In this document: piece by piece, positions 42,629 to 51,165 of the stretch
How the letters are laid out: every line of letters begins with the position of its first letter
Numbering within the stretch: the first letter of the stretch is position 1
Assembly (NCBI GenBank): GCA_035593725.1
Contig: DAOSZN010000009.1
Span: 11,793 to 75,792 of the forward strand
From: UBA4971 sp029551185
GTDB lineage: Bacteria; Bacillota; SHA-98; UBA4971
Length of the DNA: 64,000 bases
Direction: 5' to 3'
Made by a program: the position numbers and the translations under genes
The notes under the pieces: generated by a model
Database searches by the model: none
Told to the model about the DNA's origin: nothing
The model's input: only the letters and a program-made list of their open reading frames with translations

Positions 42629-43384
42629 GTGGCTGGTCACTCTAAGTGGGCAAATATTAAGCGTAAGAAATCCAGAGTTGATGCTGAACGAGGAAAGGCA
42701 TTTACAAAGATCTCCAGAGAACTTCTGGTAGCGGCGCGTGAGGGAGGACCTGATCCCGAGGAAAACTTCAGACTCAGGCTTGCTATTGATAAAGCACGGG
42801 CCGCAAACATGCCGAACGACAGTATTCAGAGGGTTATTAAACGTGGGGCCGGTGAATCTGATGCAGAGTCTCTTGAAGAGGTTACGTATGAAGGCTATGG
42901 TCCTGGCGGAGTAGCTATTATGATATCTGCCATGACGGATAACAGAAACCGTTCTGCATCGGATATCCGTTATGTCTTCTCCAAGAATGGGGGCAACTTG
43001 GGGGAGACCGGCTGTGTGGCATGGATGTTCCAGAAGAAAGGCCTTATTGTTGTGAATTTAGATGAGATTGACATGAGTGAAGATGAGTTTGTGAATCTTG
43101 CTATAGAATCAGGCGCGGAAGACTATGAATCTGACGGCACAACCGTTGAAGTGTATACTAAACCTGAAGATTTTGAGGAAGCTGAGAAATTCTTTGAATC
43201 TAAGGGGGTCCGCTTTTCCACTGCTGAAGTAACCATGCTCCCACAAAATACAGTGAAAGTGACAGGAAAAGCGGCTCAACAGGTCCTAAACCTTGTGGAA
43301 TCCTTAGAAGATCTCGATGACGTACAGCAAGTTTATGCTAACTTCGATATCCCTGACGAAGAATTTGAAGCTGTCGCCCATTGA
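42629..43384 (+). CDS. yebC: YebC/PmpR family protein (translation or transcription regulator)
   Basis: A 251-residue member of the YebC family, with its N-terminal signature AGHSKWANIKRKKSRVDAERGKAF and the usual three domains. Members were described first as transcriptional regulators (PmpR) and later as factors that relieve ribosome stalling at proline-rich sequences; both are family knowledge. GTG start with a GGGAGGG site upstream. It is monocistronic: a possible promoter with extended -10 (TGCTAAAAT) lies 20-30 bases upstream and a hairpin follows the gene. In many bacteria it sits next to ruvC; here it does not. Confidence 0.93.
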   Translation: MAGHSKWANIKRKKSRVDAERGKAFTKISRELLVAAREGGPDPEENFRLRLAIDKARAANMPNDSIQRVIKRGAGESDAESLEEVTYEGYGPGGVAIMISAMTDNRNRSASDIRYVFSKNGGNLGETGCVAWMFQKKGLIVVNLDEIDMSEDEFVNLAIESGAEDYESDGTTVEVYTKPEDFEEAEKFFESKGVRFSTAEVTMLPQNTVKVTGKAAQQVLNLVESLEDLDDVQQVYANFDIPDEEFEAVAH

Positions 43385-43442
43385 CATCACAGGCTGGGTG
43401 AATTTGCCCGAATCTTGGTAAGAAGCTGTCTTTCAATTTCTG

Positions 43443-43470
43443 AAGAACATGGCATATATGCCATGTTCTT
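43443..43470 (+). terminator. Palindromic terminator after yebC
   Basis: A perfect 14-base palindrome AAGAACATGGCATA / TATGCCATGTTCTT, 60 bases after yebC, followed by a pyrimidine-rich TTCTCATTTC. This is probably a terminator, though the T-run is broken. Confidence 0.6.
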
Positions 43471-43638
43471 CTCATTTCTACGAATACTATCCTCTGCGTA
43501 GGGCATTATAGCAAGGGGATTGATTAAGATATCCGGCTATTATGACGGCTATTGCACTGAATACGTTGTACATGTAAGACTATACCTCCTCAGGGGTCAG
43601 AAGAAGCTTGCATTCAAAGACCCAAAGGGAGTGGTATT

Positions 43639-44265
43639 ATGAACAGTAGGAGCAAGCTGCTCGCTACCGGTTTAATTCTTATACTGCTATCTGCCGGCCT
43701 AAGCTATGCCTATCTTAGTCTTAGGACTCCGGCTGACTTGGATAAACCTGATGAACAATTTCCTGACTTGTCTGATAGGCTTGAATACGAAGGGAACGCC
43801 TCCTCCTATGGGCTTCATCAGGCAAGCATAGATCCGGTCAATCCGGCCAAGATTCGTTCTTTTACGGAAATCATCTATAGAACTGTTTACGAATGCGGCC
43901 ATGAAGAGACAAACAGAATACCGGCTCCTGCGGAAATGATCGGACTTTCCAGGGATGATCTTGCTAAACAAATAGAAGGATGGACTATTACTGAGTTCTC
44001 TGAAAGCCAGGTAGTTTTCTTTCAAAAAAGGCAAGGGATGTCACCATCATGTCTTAAAACTATGCATATTGGGGAAAAAGATGGCTGGGTTACGGTATTC
44101 TACGGAACCCCGGATAATCGTTGCAGGCCGAAAAGCGCAACAAGAATCAAGGTATCCGATCTTCCTCCGCGAGAACTCGATGACTTAAATACAGGCATAC
44201 CTGTTTCCGGGGAAGAAGAATTGTTACACATCTTAGAAGCACTGGCAAGCTGGACAGACGGGTGA
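43639..44265 (+). CDS. bofC: BofC-like sporulation regulator
   Basis: A 208-residue protein with an N-terminal membrane/signal helix (LLATGLILILLSAGLSYAYL) and a BofC C-terminal domain-like region: IIYRTVYECGHEETNRIPA near residue 80, GWTITEFSESQVVFFQKRQG near residue 113. In B. subtilis BofC is a forespore-made, intermembrane inhibitor of SpoIVB in the sigma-K checkpoint. ATG start with AAAGGGAG upstream. A weak match to forespore promoters (TGAATA then CTATAC 16 bases on) lies about 60 bases before the gene; I give it little weight. Confidence 0.78.
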   Translation: MNSRSKLLATGLILILLSAGLSYAYLSLRTPADLDKPDEQFPDLSDRLEYEGNASSYGLHQASIDPVNPAKIRSFTEIIYRTVYECGHEETNRIPAPAEMIGLSRDDLAKQIEGWTITEFSESQVVFFQKRQGMSPSCLKTMHIGEKDGWVTVFYGTPDNRCRPKSATRIKVSDLPPRELDDLNTGIPVSGEEELLHILEALASWTDG

Positions 44266-44337
44266 TAGGTCGGTGGCTGCCTTGCATAAGGCAAAGGAAA
44301 AGAACTGAGATTTTTGAAGAATTTGTGAGCTGACCTA

Positions 44338-44367
44338 TTGACAACTCCGAACAAGGTCTAGTAATAT
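44338..44367 (+). promoter_or_regulatory. Sigma-A promoter of groESL
   Basis: TTGACA (44338-44343) and TAATAT (44362-44367) with an 18-base spacer, just upstream of the CIRCE operator. Confidence 0.82.
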
Positions 44368-44379
44368 TAAATCAGATTG

Positions 44380-44406
44380 TTAGCACTCTCCTTTGGTGAG
44401 TGCTAA
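44380..44406 (+). promoter_or_regulatory. CIRCE operator (HrcA binding site)
   Basis: A perfect CIRCE: TTAGCACTC, nine bases, GAGTGCTAA. It lies around the expected transcription start of groESL, so HrcA should repress the operon until heat or protein-folding stress sets in. hrcA itself is not in the window. Confidence 0.97.
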
Positions 44407-44432
44407 ATTTCCACCTAAAGGGGGTATAGCGA

Positions 44433-44714
44433 GTGGTAAAGCCGTTGGAAGATCGAGTAGTGGTTAAACCCAGTACCGAAGAAGAACGCACTAAGGGCGG
44501 AATCGTATTGCCTGACACCGCCAAGGAGCGGCCTCAGGAGGGCGAAGTCATCGCAGTCGGTCCGGGCAAGCTTCTGGAGAATGGCGAGCGAGCGCCAATG
44601 GACGTTAAGCCTGGCGATAAGGTGATTTTTGCCAAGTACGGCGGAACCGAGATAAAAATTGACGGCGAAGAGTATATGATCCTCCGCCAGAGTGACATTC
44701 TTGCAATCAAGTAA
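44433..44714 (+). CDS. groES: Co-chaperonin GroES
   Basis: A 93-residue lid protein of the GroEL chaperonin. The signature KPLEDRVVVKPSTEEERTKG begins the protein, and the mobile loop (EERTKGGIVLPDTAKE) and the KVIFAKYGGTEIKIDGEEY strand follow. GTG start behind AAAGGGGG. It is transcribed with groEL, 33 bases away. Confidence 0.97.
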   Translation: MVKPLEDRVVVKPSTEEERTKGGIVLPDTAKERPQEGEVIAVGPGKLLENGERAPMDVKPGDKVIFAKYGGTEIKIDGEEYMILRQSDILAIK

Positions 44715-44747
44715 TCCAACTATTGATGAAGAGGGGGTATACATACA

Positions 44748-46373
44748 ATGGGCGCTAAACAGCTCGTTTTCGGCGAGGAAGCCAGACGGGCCCTGCAAAG
44801 GGGCGTAGACGAGGTAGCCTCTGCCGTAAAGGTAACTCTCGGCCCGCGAGGACGGCATGTTGTCCTCGAACGGAAATTCGGGTCTCCCACTATCACTAAA
44901 GATGGCGTAACCGTCGCTAAAGAGATTGAACTTGAGGATCCGTATGAAAATATGGGAGCCCAGCTTTGTAAAGAAGTTGCTTCTAAAACTAATGACATAA
45001 CAGGTGACGGCACCACGACTGCCACAGTGCTTGCTCAGGCAATTGTCTCAGAAGGTCTCAAGAACGTTGCGGCAGGCGCAAACCCCATGTTCATAAAGAA
45101 GGGTATTGACAAAGCTGTAGCTGCAGCAGTTGAGGAACTGAAGAAAGTTGCCATACCTGTTGAAGGCAAAGAAGACATAGCAAACGTCGCAGCAATATCC
45201 GGCAACGATTATGAGATCGGCCAGATGATTGCTGAAGCCATGGAGCTTGTGGGCAAAGATGGGGTAATTACGGTTGAAGAATCCAAAGGCATCGAGATAA
45301 CCGTTGAAAAAGTCGAAGGAATGGAATTTGACAAAGGCTATATTTCACCGTATTTCGTGACAAATACTGAGGCGATGGAAGCTGTTTTTGATGATCCTTA
45401 TATCCTCTTGTATGAGAAGAAGATCACTGCAGTCGCTGATCTTCTCCCGCTTCTCGAAAAAGTAGCTCGAGCAGGCAAGCCTCTTGTCATCGTTGCGGAA
45501 GATGTTGAAGGTGAAGCCTTAGCGACTCTCGTAGTCAACAAGATAAGAGGAACGCTCCAGGTAGCAGCGGTTAAAGCGCCGGGATTCGGTGACAGAAGAA
45601 AGGCTATGATGGAAGATATCGCTGTCCTTACAGGCGGCACATTCATCTCTGAGGATCTCGGCATAAAGCTGGAGAACCTGGACCTTGACATGCTAGGACA
45701 AGCGAAAACAGTGAAGATTGACCGCGAAAGCACTACCATCGTGGAAGGATACGGCAACCCTGAAAAGATTAAAGGGCGTATCTCTCAAATCAAGAAGGAA
45801 ATTGAAGAGTCAGACTCGGACTATGATCGCGAAAAGCTTCAGGAGCGCCTTGCCAAGCTGGCAGGCGGTGTAGCGATAATTAAAGTCGGAGCTTCAACTG
45901 AGACTGAACTAAAGGCGAAGAAGCACTGCGTAGAAGACGCCTTGTCAGCAACCCGCGCAGCAGTCGAAGAAGGAATCATCCCCGGCGGAGGCACCACTTT
46001 CGTCAACATCGCCCCTGCTCTTGACAAAGTTGAAGCCGAAGGTGATGAGAAGGTCGGTGTACAGATTGTAAAAAGAGCACTTGAAGAGCCGCTCCGTCAG
46101 ATCGCTAATAACGCAGGCCTGGAAGGCTCAGTCGTCTTAGAGCGCGTCAAGAATCAGGAGAAGCCCGGTATCGGCTTTGACGCGATATCTGAGGCTTACG
46201 TGGATCTGCTCAAAGCAGGCATAGCCGACCCGGTAAAAGTAGCCAGGTTTGCCTTGCAGAACGCAGCAAGTATTGCGTCAATGCTTCTGACAACTGAAGC
46301 TCTGATAACCGATGTGCCTAAGGAAGAGCCTCCTATGCCGCCATATCCTCAAGGAGGCATGGATTATTACTAA
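44748..46373 (+). CDS. groEL: Chaperonin GroEL
   Basis: A 541-residue ATP-driven folding chaperone. Blocks: VKVTLGPRGRHVVLERKFG near residue 25, ATP-binding GDGTTTATVLAQAI near residue 86, and AAVEEGIIPGGGTTFVN near residue 405. The C-terminal tail PMPPYPQGGMDYY is not the usual repeated GGM, but carries one GGM. ATG start with GAGGGGG upstream. Confidence 0.98.
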   Translation: MGAKQLVFGEEARRALQRGVDEVASAVKVTLGPRGRHVVLERKFGSPTITKDGVTVAKEIELEDPYENMGAQLCKEVASKTNDITGDGTTTATVLAQAIVSEGLKNVAAGANPMFIKKGIDKAVAAAVEELKKVAIPVEGKEDIANVAAISGNDYEIGQMIAEAMELVGKDGVITVEESKGIEITVEKVEGMEFDKGYISPYFVTNTEAMEAVFDDPYILLYEKKITAVADLLPLLEKVARAGKPLVIVAEDVEGEALATLVVNKIRGTLQVAAVKAPGFGDRRKAMMEDIAVLTGGTFISEDLGIKLENLDLDMLGQAKTVKIDRESTTIVEGYGNPEKIKGRISQIKKEIEESDSDYDREKLQERLAKLAGGVAIIKVGASTETELKAKKHCVEDALSATRAAVEEGIIPGGGTTFVNIAPALDKVEAEGDEKVGVQIVKRALEEPLRQIANNAGLEGSVVLERVKNQEKPGIGFDAISEAYVDLLKAGIADPVKVARFALQNAASIASMLLTTEALITDVPKEEPPMPPYPQGGMDYY

Positions 46374-46395
46374 GTCGGTCACGAGCATCAATATA

Positions 46396-46428
46396 CAGTC
46401 CCGGAGCGGATCCGGGACTGTTTTTTTT
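46396..46428 (+). terminator. Intrinsic terminator after groEL
   Basis: Stem CAGTCCCGGA / TCCGGGACTG followed by eight T, 22 bases after groEL. The opposite-strand gene yunB ends within the T-run. Confidence 0.93.
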
Positions 46429-47323
46429 ACTGGTTAGGAAGCAAGCTTTTGAAGTCTTTTCCCTCGACCTGGATGTATGTCTCAGGAACATCCCCCATTA
46501 TCAGGACTTCTGTTATGGGAACCTGGGCGACTATATCATCTGTAGCCATTACCATAGGGACTATGACTTGCATGTGCGCAGTAACCTCAAGGTAGATTTT
46601 ATGACGAATCTGATTTATGCCCGCTTGTTCAAAATCGCTGAGTATCTTTGTGGTAACAGTGCCTATAGGTGTTATTGAAATGGTGATTCTCGGACCCACG
46701 TTCGCGAGGACATGAGTCCCCAGAATCTGGCCGAGAGGGATTCTAATCTTAGTATCGCTGATTTTGCTGAGATATTCTTGCACTCTGAGGGTGACTTTTG
46801 AGGTCAGCCTGTCAATCTCCCCTGTATTCGGCTGGACAAGCACAACTTTTCCGGCACTGTCAGGACGAAGCGCATAGAGATCTTCCCATCTTATGCCTTC
46901 CGCAATTTCCAAGGCAATAGCGGAAGTCACGGCTTCTGTCGCAAGCACCCTGGCTTTGGCTGTAGCCAACTGGTGAAGAGTAGGCCTCAGACGCCAGTCT
47001 ATTATGGCAAAAATCATTATTGCTACGAGTAACAGCAAGATGAGTCGACCGAAGAATACCCTCCATTTCCGGGGTTTTGAGGATGTTCCGGACCAATTGG
47101 CTTGTTCAGGATTTGCTCTCCTGCGAGTAAGACCTGAAGGCTTGGCATGGAATATAGGATCCCTTTTCCGCTTCCTAAGATAGCTCGGGCGCCTACTGAC
47201 ACTAACCCCCCAAGCCCTCGGACTCCGTCTCATTCCATGGAGCAGTCCGGCAAGCCAACGATTAAAATCTACCCACCAGGGGCGCGGGAAGAGACCCCTG
47301 GACCACCGGTAACATCTGGCCAT
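46427..47323 (-). CDS. yunB: Sporulation protein YunB
   Basis: A 298-residue protein. Residues from about 90 onward match YunB: a membrane helix (FGRLILLLLVAIMIFAII) and the block RPTLHQLATAKARVLATEA, then TGEIDRLTSKVTLRVQEYL and IRIPLGQILGTHVLANVGP. In B. subtilis yunB is expressed under sigma E and is needed for normal sporulation. The first ~90 residues are arginine-rich and not part of the usual family; either the start is further in, or this is a lineage extension. ATG 47323 has an AGGAGG 16 bases upstream, which is somewhat far. Confidence 0.82.
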   Translation of the reverse strand: MARCYRWSRGLFPRPWWVDFNRWLAGLLHGMRRSPRAWGVSVSRRPSYLRKRKRDPIFHAKPSGLTRRRANPEQANWSGTSSKPRKWRVFFGRLILLLLVAIMIFAIIDWRLRPTLHQLATAKARVLATEAVTSAIALEIAEGIRWEDLYALRPDSAGKVVLVQPNTGEIDRLTSKVTLRVQEYLSKISDTKIRIPLGQILGTHVLANVGPRITISITPIGTVTTKILSDFEQAGINQIRHKIYLEVTAHMQVIVPMVMATDDIVAQVPITEVLIMGDVPETYIQVEGKDFKSLLPNQ

Positions 47324-47405
47324 TTTCTTTTCCCATAGCCTCCTGCCCTTTGATTCATCGTCTAAAAGATCTTATTCATGAGAGGCCGGGAAAAGAAAGG
47401 TATTG

Positions 47406-48626
47406 TTAACTCACTTGAATCCTGGCAAACTTACGCTTGCCGACTTTCATAATCATGCCGGTGCGCACAGCGATATCCTCATTGGAATCCTGTATTTTCT
47501 CACCGTCAACAGTCACCGCGCCTTGCTGGATTAACCTACGCGCTTCACTGTTACTGCTTGCAAGGTCTGCCATTACAAGGAGTTTAGGGCACCATATCTT
47601 GCCGCTTGCAAGGAATTCTTTGGAAATCACAATGTCAGGGATATCCTCAGGAAGACCGCCTTCGCGGAAAACAGCATCAAATTCCGCCTCGGCTTCAAGG
47701 GCAGCCTCGTGGCCATGGTAGAGCTCTACAATCTCTCTGGCAAGCCTCTTTTTGGCGTCACGGGGATGCAATTCGCCGGAAGAGAGCGCCTTGCCGATGG
47801 ATGCGATCTCATCCTCCGGAAGTTTAGTAGCAAGCTCATAGTAGGTCATCATCACTTCATCCGATATGGACATAACCTTACCATAGCTTTCTTTCGGATC
47901 CTCTGTCACGCCTATATAATTACCCAGGCTTTTGCTCATTTTCTTTACGCCGTCAAGCCCCACAAGTATAGGCATGAGGATTGCAACCTGAGGTTCTTGA
48001 TTAAATTCCCGCTGGAGTGTTCTCCCAAATAGAATGTTAAACTTCTGATCAGTACCCCCAAGCTCTATGTCTATGTCAAGGGCAATTGAATCGTAGGCCT
48101 GCATAAAAGGGTAGAAAAACTCATGAATATAGATAGGCCTTTCTTCATGGAATCTATCGCGAAATTCTTCTCTCTCCAGCATCCTTGCTACTGTATACTT
48201 GGAAGCTAAGTTGATTACGTCTTCAAAAGTGAGCTTGGAAAGCCATTCGCCGTTAAACACAGTATGGGTATGGGCAGGATCCAAAATCTTGAATGCCTGT
48301 TCCTGATAGGTCCTGGCGTTTTCCATTATCTTCTCCATTGAAAGCTGGGGCCTGGTTTCAGACTTGCCCGAAGGGTCTCCGATACGCCCGGTGAAATCCC
48401 CTACCACCAGAAATACTTCATGACCCAGCTCCTGGAATTCGCGCATTTTCCTAAGAACCACTGCATGTCCCAAGTGAATATCGGGAGCGGAAGGATCCAG
48501 GCCCAGCTTAACCCGAAGAGGCTTCCCGGTTCTTATTGAGTGCTCCAGTTTGCTTTCCAGGTCCTCCTCGGAAATAATCTCAGCGCATCCTCTTCTGAGA
48601 ATGTCCATTTGCTCTTTGACCTGCAA
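47406..48626 (-). CDS. tyrS: Tyrosyl-tRNA synthetase
   Basis: A 406-residue class I synthetase. It has the HIGH-type motif DIHLGHAVVLRKM near residue 50, GDFTGRIGDPSGKSETRP, and KMSKSLGNYIG near residue 233. The C-terminal S4 RNA-binding domain is present (SNSEARRLIQQGAVTVDG). TTG start behind AGGAGG. Unlike many Bacillota tyrS genes, no T-box is seen in the 160-base leader; a normal sigma-A promoter is at 48756-48785. Confidence 0.95.
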   Translation of the reverse strand: MQVKEQMDILRRGCAEIISEEDLESKLEHSIRTGKPLRVKLGLDPSAPDIHLGHAVVLRKMREFQELGHEVFLVVGDFTGRIGDPSGKSETRPQLSMEKIMENARTYQEQAFKILDPAHTHTVFNGEWLSKLTFEDVINLASKYTVARMLEREEFRDRFHEERPIYIHEFFYPFMQAYDSIALDIDIELGGTDQKFNILFGRTLQREFNQEPQVAILMPILVGLDGVKKMSKSLGNYIGVTEDPKESYGKVMSISDEVMMTYYELATKLPEDEIASIGKALSSGELHPRDAKKRLAREIVELYHGHEAALEAEAEFDAVFREGGLPEDIPDIVISKEFLASGKIWCPKLLVMADLASSNSEARRLIQQGAVTVDGEKIQDSNEDIAVRTGMIMKVGKRKFARIQVS

Positions 48627-48755
48627 TTCTTCCGCCTCCTAATATTACATGTCTTCTACATCCGCACAAGCCACTTGGAAATTTCCAAAACTAAATCTTT
48701 ATCTGCTCTTTAGGCCGTTTTTCGTGGCTGTGACAGATCCTGCTCAGGTAAATTA

Positions 48756-48785
48756 AGTTTAGCATACGCCAACTTATAACGTCAA
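48756..48785 (-). promoter_or_regulatory. Sigma-A promoter of tyrS
   Basis: Minus strand TTGACG and TAAACT with an 18-base spacer, 130 bases before the tyrS start. Confidence 0.65.
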
Positions 48786-48807
48786 CGATTCCGTCTGCGC
48801 CTCTGTA

Positions 48808-48838
48808 TTGACGCAAACATAAACCACTGTGGTATAAT
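48808..48838 (+). promoter_or_regulatory. Sigma-A promoter of pbp1A
   Basis: TTGACG and a perfect TATAAT with a 19-base spacer and a TGG extended -10. It is divergent from the tyrS promoter, so the two genes share a 275-base control region. Confidence 0.75.
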
Positions 48839-48901
48839 TAACGTTAATAGTTGGGTAGACAGCTCACAGAAAATGCTCATCTTGAAAGAGAGGCATCACA
48901 G

Positions 48902-51160
48902 ATGTCGAGAGGTTTTGGCCGTATTCTGTCCATCCTGGCTATCGGGCTTGTCTTCGTGCTTTGTATTGGATCAGGGGTCGTAATTGGTGTTATCTCAGCA
49001 GCACTGAAGAATATGCCCGCGCTGGAAGACTTCGAGTACAGACCGATTGAAGCCACCAGAATATATGATGTAAATAACAAACTCATTGCCCAACTGTACG
49101 TTGAAAACCGAGTATGGGTACCCCTCTCGGAGATGCCTAAAGAGTTGCAAGATGCAGTCATCGCTGTTGAAGACTCCAAGTTCCGCGAGCATCATGGCAT
49201 AGACTTTATGGGAATACTCCGGGCTTTCCTCGTAGATATCCGTGAAGGGCGAATTGTGCAAGGCGGAAGCACCATTACCCAGCAGCTTGCAAAGAACGCA
49301 TTCCTCACCCATGAAAGAACATGGACGAGAAAGCTCCAAGAACTATTATACGCCATCCAACTGGAGCGTACTTATACAAAGGATCAAATCCTCGAACTAT
49401 ATCTGAATGAAGTCTATTTCTTTCCCGGTCAAGCGGTCTACGGAGTGGAAGCCGCAGCCCAAGGATATTTCGGCAAGAGTGTTCGCCACCTGAACCTGCC
49501 TGAATCAGCGCTTCTTGCCGGTATTATACGCAATGCGTACATCTATTCACCGACACAACACCCGGAATCAGCCAAGGCGCGTCGGGCAGTTGTATTAAAA
49601 CGTATGGCACTTCTGGGGTACATATCAGAAGAAGAAGCCCAATCCGCCATGGAAGCACCCCTTGGTGCGATCGAGCCCAGGCCTTCCAAACAAGCAGCCC
49701 CGTATTTTGTCAGCTATGTCCGCGATCGGATGATATCAAAGTACGGTCATGAGACAGTATATAAAGGAGGTCTAAAGATCTACACAACTTTGGATCTTAG
49801 ACTTCAGAATCTGGCTAATCAAATCCTTCTCTCTAACCTGCCGAACGGGGGCAAGGACTCAAAAGGGCTTACCCAGCCCCAAGCTGCCATGGTAGTATTA
49901 GACGCACGCGAAGGGTATATCAAGGCAATGGTAGGCGGCAGAGGCGAAGATGAGTTTAACAGGGCTGTCATGTCTTACAGACAGCCGGGTTCAGCCTTTA
50001 AGCCTTTTGTATATACCGCAGCGCTCCAGGCAGGCTACACCCCTGCAACTATACTGGACGATTCACCCATAGAGTACGTTATCCCGGGACAAGCCGAACC
50101 ATGGGCGCCGGTAAACAATGATAATAAGTTTCGCGGCCCGGTAACAGTCCGTAAAGCCCTTGAGGATTCCATTAACGTCCCGTCTGTGAAACTCTTGGAC
50201 CAAATAGGAGTAGCTAATGCGATTAAAGCAGCAAAATCCATGGGAATAACAAGTCTGGTAGAATCAGGGCGTCATAATGACATGAATCTCTCCCTTGTGC
50301 TCGGGGGATTGACGCGTGGGGTCACGCCCATCGAAATGGCCTCAGCTTATGCTGTTTTCGCTAATCAGGGCATCAAAGCTGAACCTATAGCAATACTCAG
50401 AGTCGAGGATGCCAATGGCAATGTGCTGGAGCGAAATACTCCCCGGAAAAAAGTAGTCTTAGACGAACAGACTGCTTATATAATCACTGATATGCTCAGA
50501 GGAGTCATTACCCGAGGAACAGGCAAATCAGCCAATATAGGTAGGCCGGCAGCAGGCAAGACAGGAACAACCACAGAATATACAAACGCCTGGTTTGTGG
50601 GATTCACCCCGGAACTTGTAGCCTGTATCTGGATAGGCAATGATGAACAGCAAAAGCCCATGGTCTATGGGGGAACCAGAATCGGAAGCGGTAAGGCTGC
50701 AGCAATCTGGGGAGCATATATGAAAGAAGCGCTGAAAGACATGCCTGTAACCGAATTCCCTGTGCCAAGCGGTATTGTTTTCGCCAAAATCTGCACGGAA
50801 TCAGGCGTTCTTGCCAGTGAATCGTGCCCTGGCGCAGCAACTGAAGTTTTCATTGAAGGAACGGAACCCAGGCAGCTCTGCTATTTACACACAAGAACAC
50901 AGGAAGTGGATGTCTGCATTGAATCAGGGCAGCTTGCAACAAGATATTGTCCTTCCGACCAAGTAGAGAGGCGCAGGTATTTAGTGTCAAGCGGCCTAAG
51001 GATCCTGCCTTGCGGAACCATAGTGACAGAAGAGTCAATTCCAAGGGTAGCGTGTAAAGTGCATACGTGGTGGACAACGGATTCGCATAGCGCCTCATCT
51101 AAGGAGTCTTTGGATCATAAAGAAGAATCTTCATCTTCATACGAAGACAACCCGGACTAG
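48902..51160 (+). CDS. ponA: Penicillin-binding protein 1A (bifunctional transglycosylase/transpeptidase)
   Basis: About 752 residues. An N-terminal membrane helix (ILSILAIGLVFVLCIGSGVV) is followed by the glycosyltransferase domain with EDSKFREHHGID and QGGSTITQQLAKN near residue 125, then the transpeptidase domain with catalytic SxxK in RQPGSAFKPFVYTAALQAG near residue 365 and KTGTTTEYTNAWFVG near residue 555. It polymerises and crosslinks peptidoglycan. The C-terminal 140 residues carry eight or so cysteines in a PASTA-free tail. I choose ATG at 48902 with an AGAGAGG site; a TTG 17 codons earlier would fall almost at the transcription start. Confidence 0.93.
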   Translation: MSRGFGRILSILAIGLVFVLCIGSGVVIGVISAALKNMPALEDFEYRPIEATRIYDVNNKLIAQLYVENRVWVPLSEMPKELQDAVIAVEDSKFREHHGIDFMGILRAFLVDIREGRIVQGGSTITQQLAKNAFLTHERTWTRKLQELLYAIQLERTYTKDQILELYLNEVYFFPGQAVYGVEAAAQGYFGKSVRHLNLPESALLAGIIRNAYIYSPTQHPESAKARRAVVLKRMALLGYISEEEAQSAMEAPLGAIEPRPSKQAAPYFVSYVRDRMISKYGHETVYKGGLKIYTTLDLRLQNLANQILLSNLPNGGKDSKGLTQPQAAMVVLDAREGYIKAMVGGRGEDEFNRAVMSYRQPGSAFKPFVYTAALQAGYTPATILDDSPIEYVIPGQAEPWAPVNNDNKFRGPVTVRKALEDSINVPSVKLLDQIGVANAIKAAKSMGITSLVESGRHNDMNLSLVLGGLTRGVTPIEMASAYAVFANQGIKAEPIAILRVEDANGNVLERNTPRKKVVLDEQTAYIITDMLRGVITRGTGKSANIGRPAAGKTGTTTEYTNAWFVGFTPELVACIWIGNDEQQKPMVYGGTRIGSGKAAAIWGAYMKEALKDMPVTEFPVPSGIVFAKICTESGVLASESCPGAATEVFIEGTEPRQLCYLHTRTQEVDVCIESGQLATRYCPSDQVERRRYLVSSGLRILPCGTIVTEESIPRVACKVHTWWTTDSHSASSKESLDHKEESSSSYEDNPD

Positions 51161-51165
51161 CCGGG

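Noticed and set aside
44720..46027. Open frames on the minus strand across groEL
   Set aside because: They are shadows caused by the codon bias of groEL; no start signal and no known family.
48627..48755. Possible tyrosine T-box before tyrS
   Set aside because: No T-box sequence, no specifier loop and no terminator/antiterminator pair is visible in the leader.
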